From positions 1-64,000 of IMG/VR virus record IMGVR_UViG_3300031857_000065: 64,000 nucleotides of DNA, one strand, 5' to 3'. The notes under the pieces were generated by a model. The model had not been told where the DNA came from. It ran no database searches and saw only the letters and a program-made list of their open reading frames with translations. Origin of the DNA: a virus. Both the position numbers and the translations under genes were made by a program. Numbering within the stretch: position 1 is the stretch's first letter; each line of letters opens with the position of its first letter. This document shows, piece after piece, positions 1-8,295 of this stretch.

Positions 1-572
1 GCCTTGTCCGTTGCATACCCATCCTTACCGAAGTCGGCTTCCATTTCTTTCTTCGTCGAAGCTGCGGCAACAGAGTCCACGACAATCGTAACCAACTTGT
101 CCTTATCCTTTCCAGAACGGACTTTTTCAATAATTGTAGTAATTGCATCAAAGATTTCCTCAACAGTCTGGAGATGAACATAAACCAGCTTGTTCGTATC
201 AATCCCAACTGCACGGAAGAACTCTGGATTGACTGCGGTTTCTGTGTCAATCAGAACACCAACACCACCGCGTTTCTGTGTGTTTGCAATGAGCTGTGCA
301 CCGAGTAGAGACTTACCACTACCTTCCAATCCCGTCAATTCGGTAATACGACCAACAGCGATACCACCATGCGGACGATTACTAATAGCAACGTCAAGCA
401 TCGTAGCACCGGTAGAAATAAAATCTGTAAAGTCGGTAGGCGTTTCTTCACGACCATCAAGGAAGAATGCAATCTGGTCGCTGTCTTTGTTTAACTTGTT
501 TAGTGACTCTGCGATAAGAGACGCCAACTCGTCGCGGTCTGGTTCTTGAATAACCTTCTTTTCTTTTGCCAT
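1..572 (-). CDS. uvsX: RecA/UvsX-type recombinase, N-terminal part (cut by left edge)
   Basis: RecA-superfamily strand-exchange ATPase, expected to coat single-stranded DNA during phage recombination and repair. About 190 residues are readable; the C-terminus lies outside the window. Walker A GLEGSGKS is at residues 81-88, the RecA-type catalytic glutamate lies in DTETAV (E111), and Walker B VTIVVDS contains D166. The ATG at 572-570 follows a GAGGA ribosome-binding site 5 nt upstream. The gene has its own sigma70-like promoter and sits directly downstream of the gp32-like gene, its usual functional partner. The Walker A text is closer to RecA than to T4 UvsX, so the symbol marks role rather than orthology. 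Family assignment is firm. Confidence 0.93.
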   Translation of the reverse strand, partial: MAKEKKVIQEPDRDELASLIAESLNKLNKDSDQIAFFLDGREETPTDFTDFISTGATMLDVAISNRPHGGIAVGRITELTGLEGSGKSLLGAQLIANTQKRGGVGVLIDTETAVNPEFFRAVGIDTNKLVYVHLQTVEEIFDAITTIIEKVRSGKDKDKLVTIVVDSVAAASTKKEMEADFGKDGYATDK

Positions 573-591
573 ATATGTCCTCAAATGTGAA

Positions 592-635
592 AACGCAAGG
601 GTACCCCACAAATATAGTAGGGTACCACCTGCGTT
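592..635. promoter_or_regulatory. Inverted repeat overlapping the recombinase promoter
   Basis: Arms AACGCA (592-597) and TGCGTT (630-635) enclose a second pair, GTACCC and GGGTAC, giving an imperfect hairpin. On the minus strand it lies between the gp32 stop and the recombinase start and covers the spacer and -10 region of the promoter. It could terminate gp32 transcription, act as an operator or be an RNA stem. The T-run after it is weak, so a terminator role is unsure. Confidence 0.4.
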
Positions 636-640
636 GTCAA
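611..640 (-). promoter_or_regulatory. Sigma70-like promoter for the recombinase gene
   Basis: On the minus strand a perfect TTGACA (640-635) is followed after 18 nt by TATATT (616-611), 39 nt before the recombinase ATG. The -35 box sits in ACACTTGACA, which is repeated exactly at the gp32 promoter. The shared block at two adjacent replication genes makes chance less likely. Probably read by host RNA polymerase early in infection (inference). Confidence 0.6.
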
Positions 641-645
641 GTGTA

Positions 646-1428
646 TTAGTTAAATACTTCGTCGAATTCGTCAATCATATCTTTGACTGACGTTGACTTC
701 TGCGTAGTCGCAGACTTTGTTGCTGTCACGGACTTTGGTTCGTCCTTAGCGACAGGCGCCGATACCGTTGCCTTACTATCAGGGTCAAGATAACGCTCGA
801 GAGCGACCTTAAGCTCCTCATAAGTGGGTTCCTTAAAGATTGCACGAAGGTCGGGCTGATTCTCAAGGCATCCCTTGATCTTGTCAGCGGAATCCGAAAG
901 CGGAGTCTGGTTCGGCTTTGGACGAACCATCGTCTTGGCGAAGTTCGTGTCGGACTTCTCCTGTGGGATATACTCAACCACAATATCACGACCATTCTTT
1001 ACGTCTGTGATGTCGCCGTAATCGGGGTCAGCGATGATAGAAAGAAGTTCCTGATAAACCGTCTTACCGAATGACATAAATCGAACACCCTTCTCTTCCT
1101 CACCACGAACGACGATGGGAACAAAGGTACGGAGCTTCGGACGGAAAGGACGAGCCTGTGCGTAATCGTCTTTAGTACCTCCCGACGCAATCTCCTCAGC
1201 GAATTCCATAATCGGATCGCGATTACCATACGAGGTCGGGGAAAGATAGGTCTTGTTACCTAGATAATGAAAATACAGTTCAGCAAAAGGATTTTCCTTG
1301 TTTTCCTTCCACGGAACAATACGAACGACCGTCTTACCTTCGGTCGGCTTCCAAAGTGCTTCTGAACGTTCACCCTGGCGATTAAACTGGTTAAGTTTAG
1401 CTTTTAGTGCGGCAATGTTTAGACTCAT
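646..1428 (-). CDS. 32: gp32-like single-stranded DNA-binding protein
   Basis: A 260-residue protein with the layout of T4 gp32: a basic N-terminal segment (KAKLNQFNRQ) for cooperativity, a core with KTVVRIVPWKENKENPF and FMSFGKTVYQELLSII, then a low-complexity Ala/Thr/Ser/Lys linker and an acidic tail ending DMIDEFDEVFN. Such tails recruit replication and recombination partners. The Cys/His zinc site of T4 gp32 is not visible, since the core has no cysteine cluster. The start has a strong AGGAG site a few nt upstream. It lies upstream of the recombinase gene in the same orientation and has its own promoter. It would protect and organise ssDNA at the replication fork. Confidence 0.85.
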   Translation of the reverse strand: MSLNIAALKAKLNQFNRQGERSEALWKPTEGKTVVRIVPWKENKENPFAELYFHYLGNKTYLSPTSYGNRDPIMEFAEEIASGGTKDDYAQARPFRPKLRTFVPIVVRGEEEKGVRFMSFGKTVYQELLSIIADPDYGDITDVKNGRDIVVEYIPQEKSDTNFAKTMVRPKPNQTPLSDSADKIKGCLENQPDLRAIFKEPTYEELKVALERYLDPDSKATVSAPVAKDEPKSVTATKSATTQKSTSVKDMIDEFDEVFN

Positions 1429-1481
1429 TTTACTTCTCCTTAATGTTTAGTGTTTAGTGAGTTTACAACTCCCTATCAATA

Positions 1482-1510
1482 ATATTAATAGGGCCCTGCT
1501 TATATGTCAA
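1482..1510 (-). promoter_or_regulatory. Sigma70-like promoter for the gp32-like gene
   Basis: On the minus strand TTGACA (1510-1505), an exact 17-nt spacer, then TAATAT (1487-1482), 53 nt upstream of the gp32 ATG. It shares the extended ACACTTGACA block with the recombinase promoter. A CCCTAT/ATAGGG inverted repeat (1471-1493) overlaps the -10 box and start region and could be an operator or leader hairpin. Confidence 0.65.
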
Positions 1511-1516
1511 GTGTGT

Positions 1517-2341
1517 TTAGCGATTATTTATCCAAAATACTCTTACTTTAATTTTTGATTGTCGGCCTTCTGGTAATTGATTATTAAGACCGTGAAATTC
1601 TTCAATCTTACTACGAAATAAATATACTAACATTTCATTAGTATTCAAATTTAATACGATTTGGCTTGTGGTACTCATTTCCGCTGTATCACGTGCCATA
1701 TTTAACATAGAATTTTTTGGGTAGAACGGTTGTCGAAGAGCACGCGCTATATCGTGATAATCATTAACTGCTGATAACTGTTTTTCTGCACTTATCTTAC
1801 GAATCTTTGAAGATAAATATTTTATACCTTCTGTATATCCTGCGTCGGTATATAAGTGCCCGTGATTGGTACGAACAGTAATATCTTCCATATTCAATGG
1901 TTTGATGCTCACCGCATGTCTTGACGTATTTTCTATGACCGCTCCTTGTCGAGCGTTTGCTACAATCGTGTGTCCCTTGATGCCACCGTCAAATCCAGCC
2001 GCAGACTTTATGGCTCCTTTTAAATCTTTGTGACCTAACGCAGCCATAACGCGTGGAGCGTCTTGGGATTTTTGTCCAGACTTTTTAACTAATTGTTTTT
2101 CTTTTTCGTCAAATCCTACCATCAATGCGGTATTTAAAATACCAATACCGTGTTCATTCATACCTTCAACCCATCCAGTTGTCATATCATGAAATAAACA
2201 CACCTCGGTATTATCCACCAATCGTCGAACAATTTCAACTTGTGGGTTGTATGATCTATCACGATTCTTTGCTATAATGACATTAGAACCGATTGTAGAT
2301 GCGGCTACAATACATTCCCCAAGATGTGATGGTGTGTTCAT
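1517..2341 (-). CDS. Putative Ntn-hydrolase (linear amide C-N hydrolase / C45-like)
   Basis: A 274-residue protein resembling N-terminal nucleophile hydrolases of the choloylglycine-hydrolase/C45 acyltransferase type. A short leader precedes Cys10 (GEC-IVAAS), the candidate nucleophile after self-cleavage. The family-like blocks VIIAKNRDRSY, GWVEGMNEHGIGILNTAL, GHTIVANARQGAVIEN and RTNHGHLYTD follow in order. These enzymes cut or make amide bonds, and the substrate here is unknown. It is encoded upstream of the gp32-like gene and 5 bases downstream of a small unknown gene. Role could be host-signal or cell-wall amide chemistry; this is speculative. Superfamily level is moderately sure, exact family is not. 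Confidence 0.55.
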   Translation of the reverse strand: MNTPSHLGECIVAASTIGSNVIIAKNRDRSYNPQVEIVRRLVDNTEVCLFHDMTTGWVEGMNEHGIGILNTALMVGFDEKEKQLVKKSGQKSQDAPRVMAALGHKDLKGAIKSAAGFDGGIKGHTIVANARQGAVIENTSRHAVSIKPLNMEDITVRTNHGHLYTDAGYTEGIKYLSSKIRKISAEKQLSAVNDYHDIARALRQPFYPKNSMLNMARDTAEMSTTSQIVLNLNTNEMLVYLFRSKIEEFHGLNNQLPEGRQSKIKVRVFWINNR

Positions 2342-2346
2342 ATGTT

Positions 2347-2748
2347 TTAACAGTCAATAATTTTAGATAATTTTGTATTAATAGCCTTAAGTTTTCCGTA
2401 AGCTGTTACTAACACCATATTTTTTAACTCGGTCCAATCAATTTTGTACGATGTATCTAAAACGCCACCATTTTTTTGTTCTATCAATTTGTTGATTGCG
2501 TTTATAGTATAAATTGTATTTGTGTGCTTTTTTCTGTGTACTGAAATTGTTGACGGTGGTGGTGTTAACTTCAAGCTATCACTCTTTGCAACGTTATACG
2601 TTAGAATGAGTTGTGAAGCATCTTCAACGTTTTCCAACAAATAGACTTTATTAAACATTAATTTATATGTAGCTTTTATGTCGTCTATTGTCTTTTCCAA
2701 TCCGTCTACCGTTGTAAACGTACACAGTAGTTGGGTTTGTTCTTCCAT
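2347..2748 (-). CDS. Hypothetical protein (133 aa)
   Basis: Not recognised. A small soluble-looking protein of mixed alpha/beta composition with no membrane segment, signal peptide or metal motif. The N-terminus (TFTTVDGLEKTIDDIKATY) and the C-terminal half (KIDWTELKNMVLVTAYGKLKAI) look like ordinary folded sequence. It lies between the family A polymerase and the Ntn-type hydrolase and is preceded by about 50 nt of non-coding DNA with a TATTTATTGG block resembling the candidate late-promoter motif. Frame and spacing support a real gene. Confidence 0.6.
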   Translation of the reverse strand: MEEQTQLLCTFTTVDGLEKTIDDIKATYKLMFNKVYLLENVEDASQLILTYNVAKSDSLKLTPPPSTISVHRKKHTNTIYTINAINKLIEQKNGGVLDTSYKIDWTELKNMVLVTAYGKLKAINTKLSKIIDC

Positions 2749-2799
2749 ATCTATACCTATTGAAAGAGAAATACTTCCAATAAATATAATTTAGATATG

Positions 2800-4074
2800 T
2801 CAAAGTTCCTCTTTTAGAACATCATAATTGATTCCTGAATACAATCTTACTGGGAAGTTTTCTTGTTGTAGTATCTCCCGAATATCGTGTTTTATTGTAC
2901 TTATCTCGTCAGGATGGCAATCTAACAGAATTGCATCATAAGTGTAAAGAATCAATTTAGATTTCTTATCTTCAAGATATTCCAAAACACTTTTTAGTTT
3001 AGGAATTGTTTTTTCAAATTCATAACATTGGACAAAATAATTAAACAACTTATGTTCGGAAACATCTTGGTCTTGAACGTGAATTCGTCTTTTACTGATT
3101 GGTGCAACAAATCCTCTTTCTTGATAATCTGAATAAATACGGCGTGACAGTTCCTTAATACTTTTTAGTAGTGGAATGTCAGTTTCTACATCAGCACCAT
3201 AGAGGATACTAAACGTGATTTGTTTACCTTCCTCATATTCTTCTTTTGTGAGAAAGTCTTTTTGATAATACTGCTTCGCCAAATACGTGTGAATTGGTTC
3301 GATTGGCATATCGATATTCATATAATGTCCAATCAATCTTAAGTGATATGCTTCAAAATCCATCTGCACTAGATTTCCACCAGCGAATCTACTTATAAAC
3401 GCTGCACGACTGCCATCCGTTTTGTTTAACGCGGCAAAATTAATTTTTCCAAATCTGTTACTAGGTCTACCGGTCATAGTATATGGATGATATTGTGAGT
3501 ATACCAACCCATCTGTAATCAACCGACTTACCTTATCACCAAAATGTGAAATCAATAGCTTTTCATCTACAGCCAAACCAGCCGATTCAATTTTTCGTAA
3601 AACCGATACAGCAATTTTAATAAATGTATTTTCCATACCAGCTATATCATCTGCACCATTTAGTTTATGTAATATAGTGTTATGATATTTTCTAATTACA
3701 CTAGACCAGACTGTAATAGGAACTATTTTATTCACATCCTTTGTATTCTGAAACATCATATGCGTTTCTTTTACATACCAAGAAAATACATCTTCAATCT
3801 CTGGAAAAGACATATTTGCTACATAACCTAAAGTATTTATACGATCTGTGTGGAGTGTAAGAAATGTATTTTTAGGTACATCGAATATTGGTGCATCTTG
3901 ATGTGTAATAGATAATGTATAAAAGTCGCCATTAAAAAATGTATACCCAATGCATAACGTCGGATTAGACGCAGGATGTTTATGGATATCACGAAAAATC
4001 GGGGTGCATAAATGCATTTCCCGATTCATTCGTTCAACCAATTCATCATACTGTTGTTTATGATTAATAACCAT
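2800..4074 (-). CDS. Compact family A DNA polymerase (palm/fingers domain)
   Basis: A 424-residue polymerase-like protein holding the family A motifs in order. A TGRPSNRFGKINFAALNK block is at 201-218. Motif A LVQMDFEAYHLRL gives the first catalytic Asp, D239. Motif B KQITFSILYG (284-293) keeps the Lys, Phe and Tyr of the O-helix at exact +4 spacing (K284, F288, Y292). Motif C YTYDAILLD gives D380. Both catalytic aspartates are kept, but the HDE of motif C reads YDA and the O-helix arginine is replaced. About half the length of bacterial Pol I, so no room for standard 3'-5' and 5'-3' exonuclease domains. It lies between baseplate and recombination genes. Likely a specialised or accessory polymerase; activity unproven. 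Confidence 0.75.
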   Translation of the reverse strand: MVINHKQQYDELVERMNREMHLCTPIFRDIHKHPASNPTLCIGYTFFNGDFYTLSITHQDAPIFDVPKNTFLTLHTDRINTLGYVANMSFPEIEDVFSWYVKETHMMFQNTKDVNKIVPITVWSSVIRKYHNTILHKLNGADDIAGMENTFIKIAVSVLRKIESAGLAVDEKLLISHFGDKVSRLITDGLVYSQYHPYTMTGRPSNRFGKINFAALNKTDGSRAAFISRFAGGNLVQMDFEAYHLRLIGHYMNIDMPIEPIHTYLAKQYYQKDFLTKEEYEEGKQITFSILYGADVETDIPLLKSIKELSRRIYSDYQERGFVAPISKRRIHVQDQDVSEHKLFNYFVQCYEFEKTIPKLKSVLEYLEDKKSKLILYTYDAILLDCHPDEISTIKHDIREILQQENFPVRLYSGINYDVLKEEL

Positions 4075-4479
4075 TTATCCCTCGGACTGCCAATACTCCG
4101 TATAGTCTGTAATATACTTGTGGATACCACCAAATGTCAAGTCAGCTTTACGAACCGACTCTTTGTTAGTATCCCGTACTCCCATAGAAGTTACCCCGTT
4201 AGATAATATAGTATTATCTTTTTTACCGACAATTCTCCACTTTACCATTGCTGTTATAAATCGTGGATTAGTTTTAAAATCAGAATATTGGCGTTCATCA
4301 ATTTCCGATACATAATCAATATGATTACTCGGTCTTACAAAATATCGTTTAAGATATTTATTTTCTACGTCTTGTAATGTGACTATGGGAGGAGTCACTA
4401 CAGGACTTTTTTCAAACTGTTCTAATATGTTTTTCTTATCTTTTGGGTATATCTTGTTTATCAAATTAATGTCAGACAT
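4075..4479 (-). CDS. Hypothetical protein (134 aa), baseplate neighbour
   Basis: Not recognised. The N-terminal third is polar with a PVVTPPIV linker; the middle (FVRPSNHIDYVSEIDERQYSDF) and the end (DLTFGGIHKYITDYTEYWQ) are rich in aromatic residues, as in structured virion proteins. No cysteine or membrane segment. It lies 3 bases after the baseplate hub gene and abuts the polymerase gene. Position at the end of the tail/baseplate block suggests a virion or assembly role, which is inference only. Confidence 0.6.
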   Translation of the reverse strand: MSDINLINKIYPKDKKNILEQFEKSPVVTPPIVTLQDVENKYLKRYFVRPSNHIDYVSEIDERQYSDFKTNPRFITAMVKWRIVGKKDNTILSNGVTSMGVRDTNKESVRKADLTFGGIHKYITDYTEYWQSEG

Positions 4480-4482
4480 ATA

Positions 4483-7400
4483 TTAATCTCGTACCATATC
4501 TCTGTCAAGTAATGCGACAATTGCTTCCTTCCACTTGGTGCCTAAATAATTAAATTGAGCATGTATTCCAGTTTGCCAACCATTAATATCTATTGTATCT
4601 TCAATACTCATAATCTGAAATGCTCCAAACGCTTTGTAAAACGCAGGAATACGATCAACCCAGAATAATTCTCCAATACGCATTCCATTAACACCAGGCA
4701 TTCTTAAATCAGCGGTAAGTGACAATGTTCCCGGTGAAGATCCAAACGCATTAGATTTATCTCCATTTGCGTCACAACGAATATTAGCTAACATAAGTTC
4801 TGGGAATACTTCGACGTAACGGAAGATATCTTCTAATCCAGGAAACTCTCTCATAATTCCTTCTTTTACGGCCGCGGCGGCGGCCGTTGTAGTTTCTTGG
4901 GTTTGAATTTGTTGCAATTGTGCCTGAGCTCTATTGCATTTTGCACATGTTTCAGAACCTGCAGCTGTATTGGGGTCATTACAAATTGCTGGTTTTTGTG
5001 CTGGTGGCGTGGGAGTCGTGGGCGCAGCAGCTGGATTTGTTGGTGGGGTGCCCGAGAATGTAACTCTACCGTTAAATTCCCAATGCCACGCCTCCGCTGG
5101 GTCTTGTGTGAATTGATAATTAGATGCGTTTGCCTTTAACCAATTGTGGGCAGGACTACCGTTTGAAATAGAACCACCTCCCTCGGTACTTAAGTCAAAT
5201 GCCAATGCCCAACCGTGATTTGAAGTACCAGGTTGTGCACACAATCCAATATAATTTCCCGTTCTTCTAGATTTTAATTGTGTTGGGGATCTTACATGAG
5301 CAGGTCCACCGGTCCATCCTTTGTCTTTTATACAATTTATTTGTACACCGATCGGCCGGTATCCTTCACAATATTTTATTTTATGCCCAGCGGCCCACGC
5401 CGCATCCAACATTCTAATAAGCGCATCTGCTGCTTCTGGAAATGTTTTTGCGCTACCACATGCCGCATATTTATTAATAGTTACCATAGCACTCGCGGGC
5501 ATTCTACCATTACGGAATCCTGCGTCATACAGTTGAGATGCTGCAGCTAATCTCGTACTTCTGTTGGTGTACGAAATTGGCACATTAAACGGTCCTTGAA
5601 CACTATCGTACACCACAAATTCTTGTGTACTACCTGGAATTGAAACCACACCTGCGGCGGATGGTGTTGATGTTGGATTACATTGTTGGCATTTCTTACA
5701 TTCTTCACTTTCCACAGTTGACTGTGCTGCAGCTTTCTCTGCGGCATTTGCGTTATTAGCTGGCGGTTGACCGGCGGAACTTGCATTTGCTGGTCCCGGC
5801 TGGTTACCGATACCAGCCGCTTGAGCCGTCACTTGTGTATTATTTTGTCCACACGTTCCAGTTGGTGATGGTATGATTGGCTTGATAGTTAAATCTGGAC
5901 CTTGCCCACCGTTTGCACTAGGTGACAACGTAGTAATAGCAAACATTTCTCTCAAAGAATCATTTGCATCCGAAATTAATGCTGTACTACAGTTGGTATC
6001 TGTATTAGCTTGTACTTCTCCACCTGCTGCTTGTAAATCTTTAGGTTGTACCAATCCCATTGTAGCAATTTGGGAGAATAATCTTTTCGGTAATGCTAAG
6101 TCTACAGTACAATCTGTTAATTCTGACCCAACTAATTCTACACCACCACCGTCGCGTGGAATTTTTCTTATGTACTTGTTAAAAATATGAATATTGTTTT
6201 TTAATCTTTCTACTGCCGCAACCGAGTTTGGTCGGTAGTTAGCGTCAATAATCGTATATTCATATTTAGCTGTTCCAAAATCTGTGGAGGTTCCTACTGT
6301 TGGACATGTATACGTCTGTGGTTCCGCTACGTCTAGTGTAAGTGCCCAGAATCCACGGGTTGCACTGTTCATACGGTCTAATAACGTAGCAACACCTCTT
6401 AAAACCGTATCTGCGCCTGCCATACTTTCCGCAACAGCTTTGTGATTAAGCCAGACACCTGTACTTAAGAATGCTCTGTCTCTAGAGTTAGCTGGAGCCG
6501 TGTCTCCTGCTGCATTAGTTGACGTTTCCAACTTACCTATCTTAGCAAATTCTTTAGATTTATCTGTTTCGTTTAATAATTTACGAACTTCTGGGTCCGC
6601 ACGGTTGGGGCTATTGTCTTGTGAAGCTAATACTGCGGCTGCCTCATTGACAACAATCATTGTACCGGGGTCAACCGAACGTAAGAATTGATTAAAACCA
6701 ATATAATTTTCTAAAGGATCATCAATATTTTCTCCTCCAGGCGAATTAATTGCAGTTGGAGCAGAAGAACGTGCTGGTCCATCCAAATATGGTCGTATCA
6801 ATGCTATTTTTTGTTTTGTACTTTCAGGAAGTCCTGCTTTTTCGAATATCGCTTTAACACCATGTTCTGGATGATTAATTACTACATTAACAAAGAATCG
6901 CCATGTCATAAAATATGCATCATCGGATTCCGCAAAACTTTTTTCTGATGTGTTTGGTTTTTGCGTATCTGCGCCAGGCTCCCCTTCCTTTTTATTACCA
7001 TTCTGAAAATATTCCACATGGTCTTTCCATTCTGGTAATAACTCTCCTTTATATACACCGTCTAGTAGTGACTTTAAATTAAGGCCGCCTCCGACTGTTT
7101 TAGTAAAGAACGACTCGACACTATTAGCTCCTTCCGCACAAATTTGTCCGGAATTGTCTTTTGGTGGAACAACAGTTTGTTTAGTAGAATATGCCCACGC
7201 ATCTTCAGACGGACCTACTATTTTTACAGAACAGTCGAATGAACCATCAGAGTTTGCTTTAGTAGAAAAGTTTGCTACTCTACCAAACATCCACATATAC
7301 TGTCCTTGAGTCGGATACACATAACAATTTAAAATTTCTTCTAAGCCAACTTCACGTTTCGCTAGTCTATCTAACAACGAAGTTAATCTACCTCTGTCGT

Positions 7401-8025
7401 ACCAAGGAAATAAATGTTCCGAAATATCACCACGTTCTCCAAACGACGGTGATAGTTCTGCCGCAAACTGTTGCCCCCACTCCAATACCATACCAACACC
7501 CGGTATGAAAAAAGTTCTATGCAATATTTCAAGTTGAGCCAACGATGGTACTGAAATTTCTAACTGTCCGCTTGCTAATAATCCATTCTTATTTCTACCG
7601 ATTGTCATTTTGGTTATACCAGGCGGTGGTATTCTTAAAAAGTCTTTACCTTCGGCAGAGGTGGCTAATTGAATGTTATCTTCAAAAAATTTAGCTAAAA
7701 GATTATCGGCAGGATATTGTGCATATATTTTTTGATTCGTACCATCACCAGTATATGTGTATCCTACATACGGCGCTGTTCCTCCAGCGTTAGATAACAT
7801 ATCTTCTGCTCTAACGTCTGAATTAATAGCGTGTAATCCAATTGTGAATCCAATATTACCCGCTCCCAAATATTCTGGTATTTGAATAGTGGTGGTTGCT
7901 TTGACGAATGGCATTGCTACTTGAATTGTGTTATCCAACACACTTCGTGCCTTTAGGATTTTTCGTATTTCTGGATTCGTGATTTTATAGTCAAATGAAC
8001 CGAAATTGTGTTTAGACTCTGGCAT
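4483..8025 (-). CDS. Baseplate hub / tail-associated lysin with inserted M15 peptidase
   Basis: A 1,180-residue virion protein. Residues 1-700 and 1060-1180 look like a structural hub (for example FFIPGVGMVLEWGQQF, and a C-terminal GELFWVDRIPAFYKAFGAFQI). Between them, about 800-990, is a VanY/M15-like D,D-carboxypeptidase or endopeptidase domain: GYRP at 888-891, SNHGWALAFD (H937, D944) and EAWHWEF (E978, H981), the standard zinc ligands and catalytic glutamate. Short Cys-rich stretches flank the insertion (CKKCQQC at 776-782; C1015 and CAKC at 1027-1030). It would cut peptidoglycan cross-links during tail penetration. Encoded with the LysM baseplate and tape measure genes. The peptidase assignment is strong; hub assignment rests on context and layout. 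Confidence 0.8.
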   Translation of the reverse strand: MPESKHNFGSFDYKITNPEIRKILKARSVLDNTIQVAMPFVKATTTIQIPEYLGAGNIGFTIGLHAINSDVRAEDMLSNAGGTAPYVGYTYTGDGTNQKIYAQYPADNLLAKFFEDNIQLATSAEGKDFLRIPPPGITKMTIGRNKNGLLASGQLEISVPSLAQLEILHRTFFIPGVGMVLEWGQQFAAELSPSFGERGDISEHLFPWYDRGRLTSLLDRLAKREVGLEEILNCYVYPTQGQYMWMFGRVANFSTKANSDGSFDCSVKIVGPSEDAWAYSTKQTVVPPKDNSGQICAEGANSVESFFTKTVGGGLNLKSLLDGVYKGELLPEWKDHVEYFQNGNKKEGEPGADTQKPNTSEKSFAESDDAYFMTWRFFVNVVINHPEHGVKAIFEKAGLPESTKQKIALIRPYLDGPARSSAPTAINSPGGENIDDPLENYIGFNQFLRSVDPGTMIVVNEAAAVLASQDNSPNRADPEVRKLLNETDKSKEFAKIGKLETSTNAAGDTAPANSRDRAFLSTGVWLNHKAVAESMAGADTVLRGVATLLDRMNSATRGFWALTLDVAEPQTYTCPTVGTSTDFGTAKYEYTIIDANYRPNSVAAVERLKNNIHIFNKYIRKIPRDGGGVELVGSELTDCTVDLALPKRLFSQIATMGLVQPKDLQAAGGEVQANTDTNCSTALISDANDSLREMFAITTLSPSANGGQGPDLTIKPIIPSPTGTCGQNNTQVTAQAAGIGNQPGPANASSAGQPPANNANAAEKAAAQSTVESEECKKCQQCNPTSTPSAAGVVSIPGSTQEFVVYDSVQGPFNVPISYTNRSTRLAAASQLYDAGFRNGRMPASAMVTINKYAACGSAKTFPEAADALIRMLDAAWAAGHKIKYCEGYRPIGVQINCIKDKGWTGGPAHVRSPTQLKSRRTGNYIGLCAQPGTSNHGWALAFDLSTEGGGSISNGSPAHNWLKANASNYQFTQDPAEAWHWEFNGRVTFSGTPPTNPAAAPTTPTPPAQKPAICNDPNTAAGSETCAKCNRAQAQLQQIQTQETTTAAAAAVKEGIMREFPGLEDIFRYVEVFPELMLANIRCDANGDKSNAFGSSPGTLSLTADLRMPGVNGMRIGELFWVDRIPAFYKAFGAFQIMSIEDTIDINGWQTGIHAQFNYLGTKWKEAIVALLDRDMVRD

Positions 8026-8028
8026 ATA

Positions 8029-8292
8029 TTATAACTGTTGTGGTATTATTATTTGCTGTCCTGGCTGTATGAATATTGACCCATTTGCACCACCGTTAGC
8101 TCGTGCTATAATGTACCAATATTTAGGAGATCCCAAAAATCTATACGCGATTGAATCCCATCTGTCACCCATACGAGCAACGTATTTAAAATCAGTATCA
8201 GAAGAATCGTATGCGTCTGGTATCGCAGACGTATAATGACGTTTTTCATTATCGTCTCTGTCAATAAGTATTGGATTTATATACTTCGGCAT
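8029..8292 (-). CDS. LysM-domain baseplate protein (gp53 / tail protein X-like)
   Basis: An 87-residue protein, most of it one LysM-like fold: YVARMGDRWDSIAYRFLGSPKYWYIIARANG, then SIFIQPGQQIIIP. The order GD-x-W-D-x-IA ... W ... PGQ-x-x-x-IP is typical of LysM domains in phage baseplate wedge (T4 gp53) and tail protein X families. In baseplates this fold is usually a connector or binds peptidoglycan. It lies 3 bases upstream of the hub/lysin gene, fitting a baseplate module. A D-rich N-terminus (DRDDNEKRH) precedes the fold. Confidence 0.75.
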   Translation of the reverse strand: MPKYINPILIDRDDNEKRHYTSAIPDAYDSSDTDFKYVARMGDRWDSIAYRFLGSPKYWYIIARANGGANGSIFIQPGQQIIIPQQL

Positions 8293-8295
8293 ATG

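Noticed and set aside
190-549. A 119-codon plus-strand ORF at the left end.
   Set aside because: It lies opposite the recombinase coding frame, which carries clear RecA motifs on the minus strand.
2798-2803. TTGACA-like box at the end of the polymerase gene as a promoter for the 133-residue protein.
   Set aside because: No acceptable -10 at 15-19 nt; the box coincides with codons at the polymerase stop.
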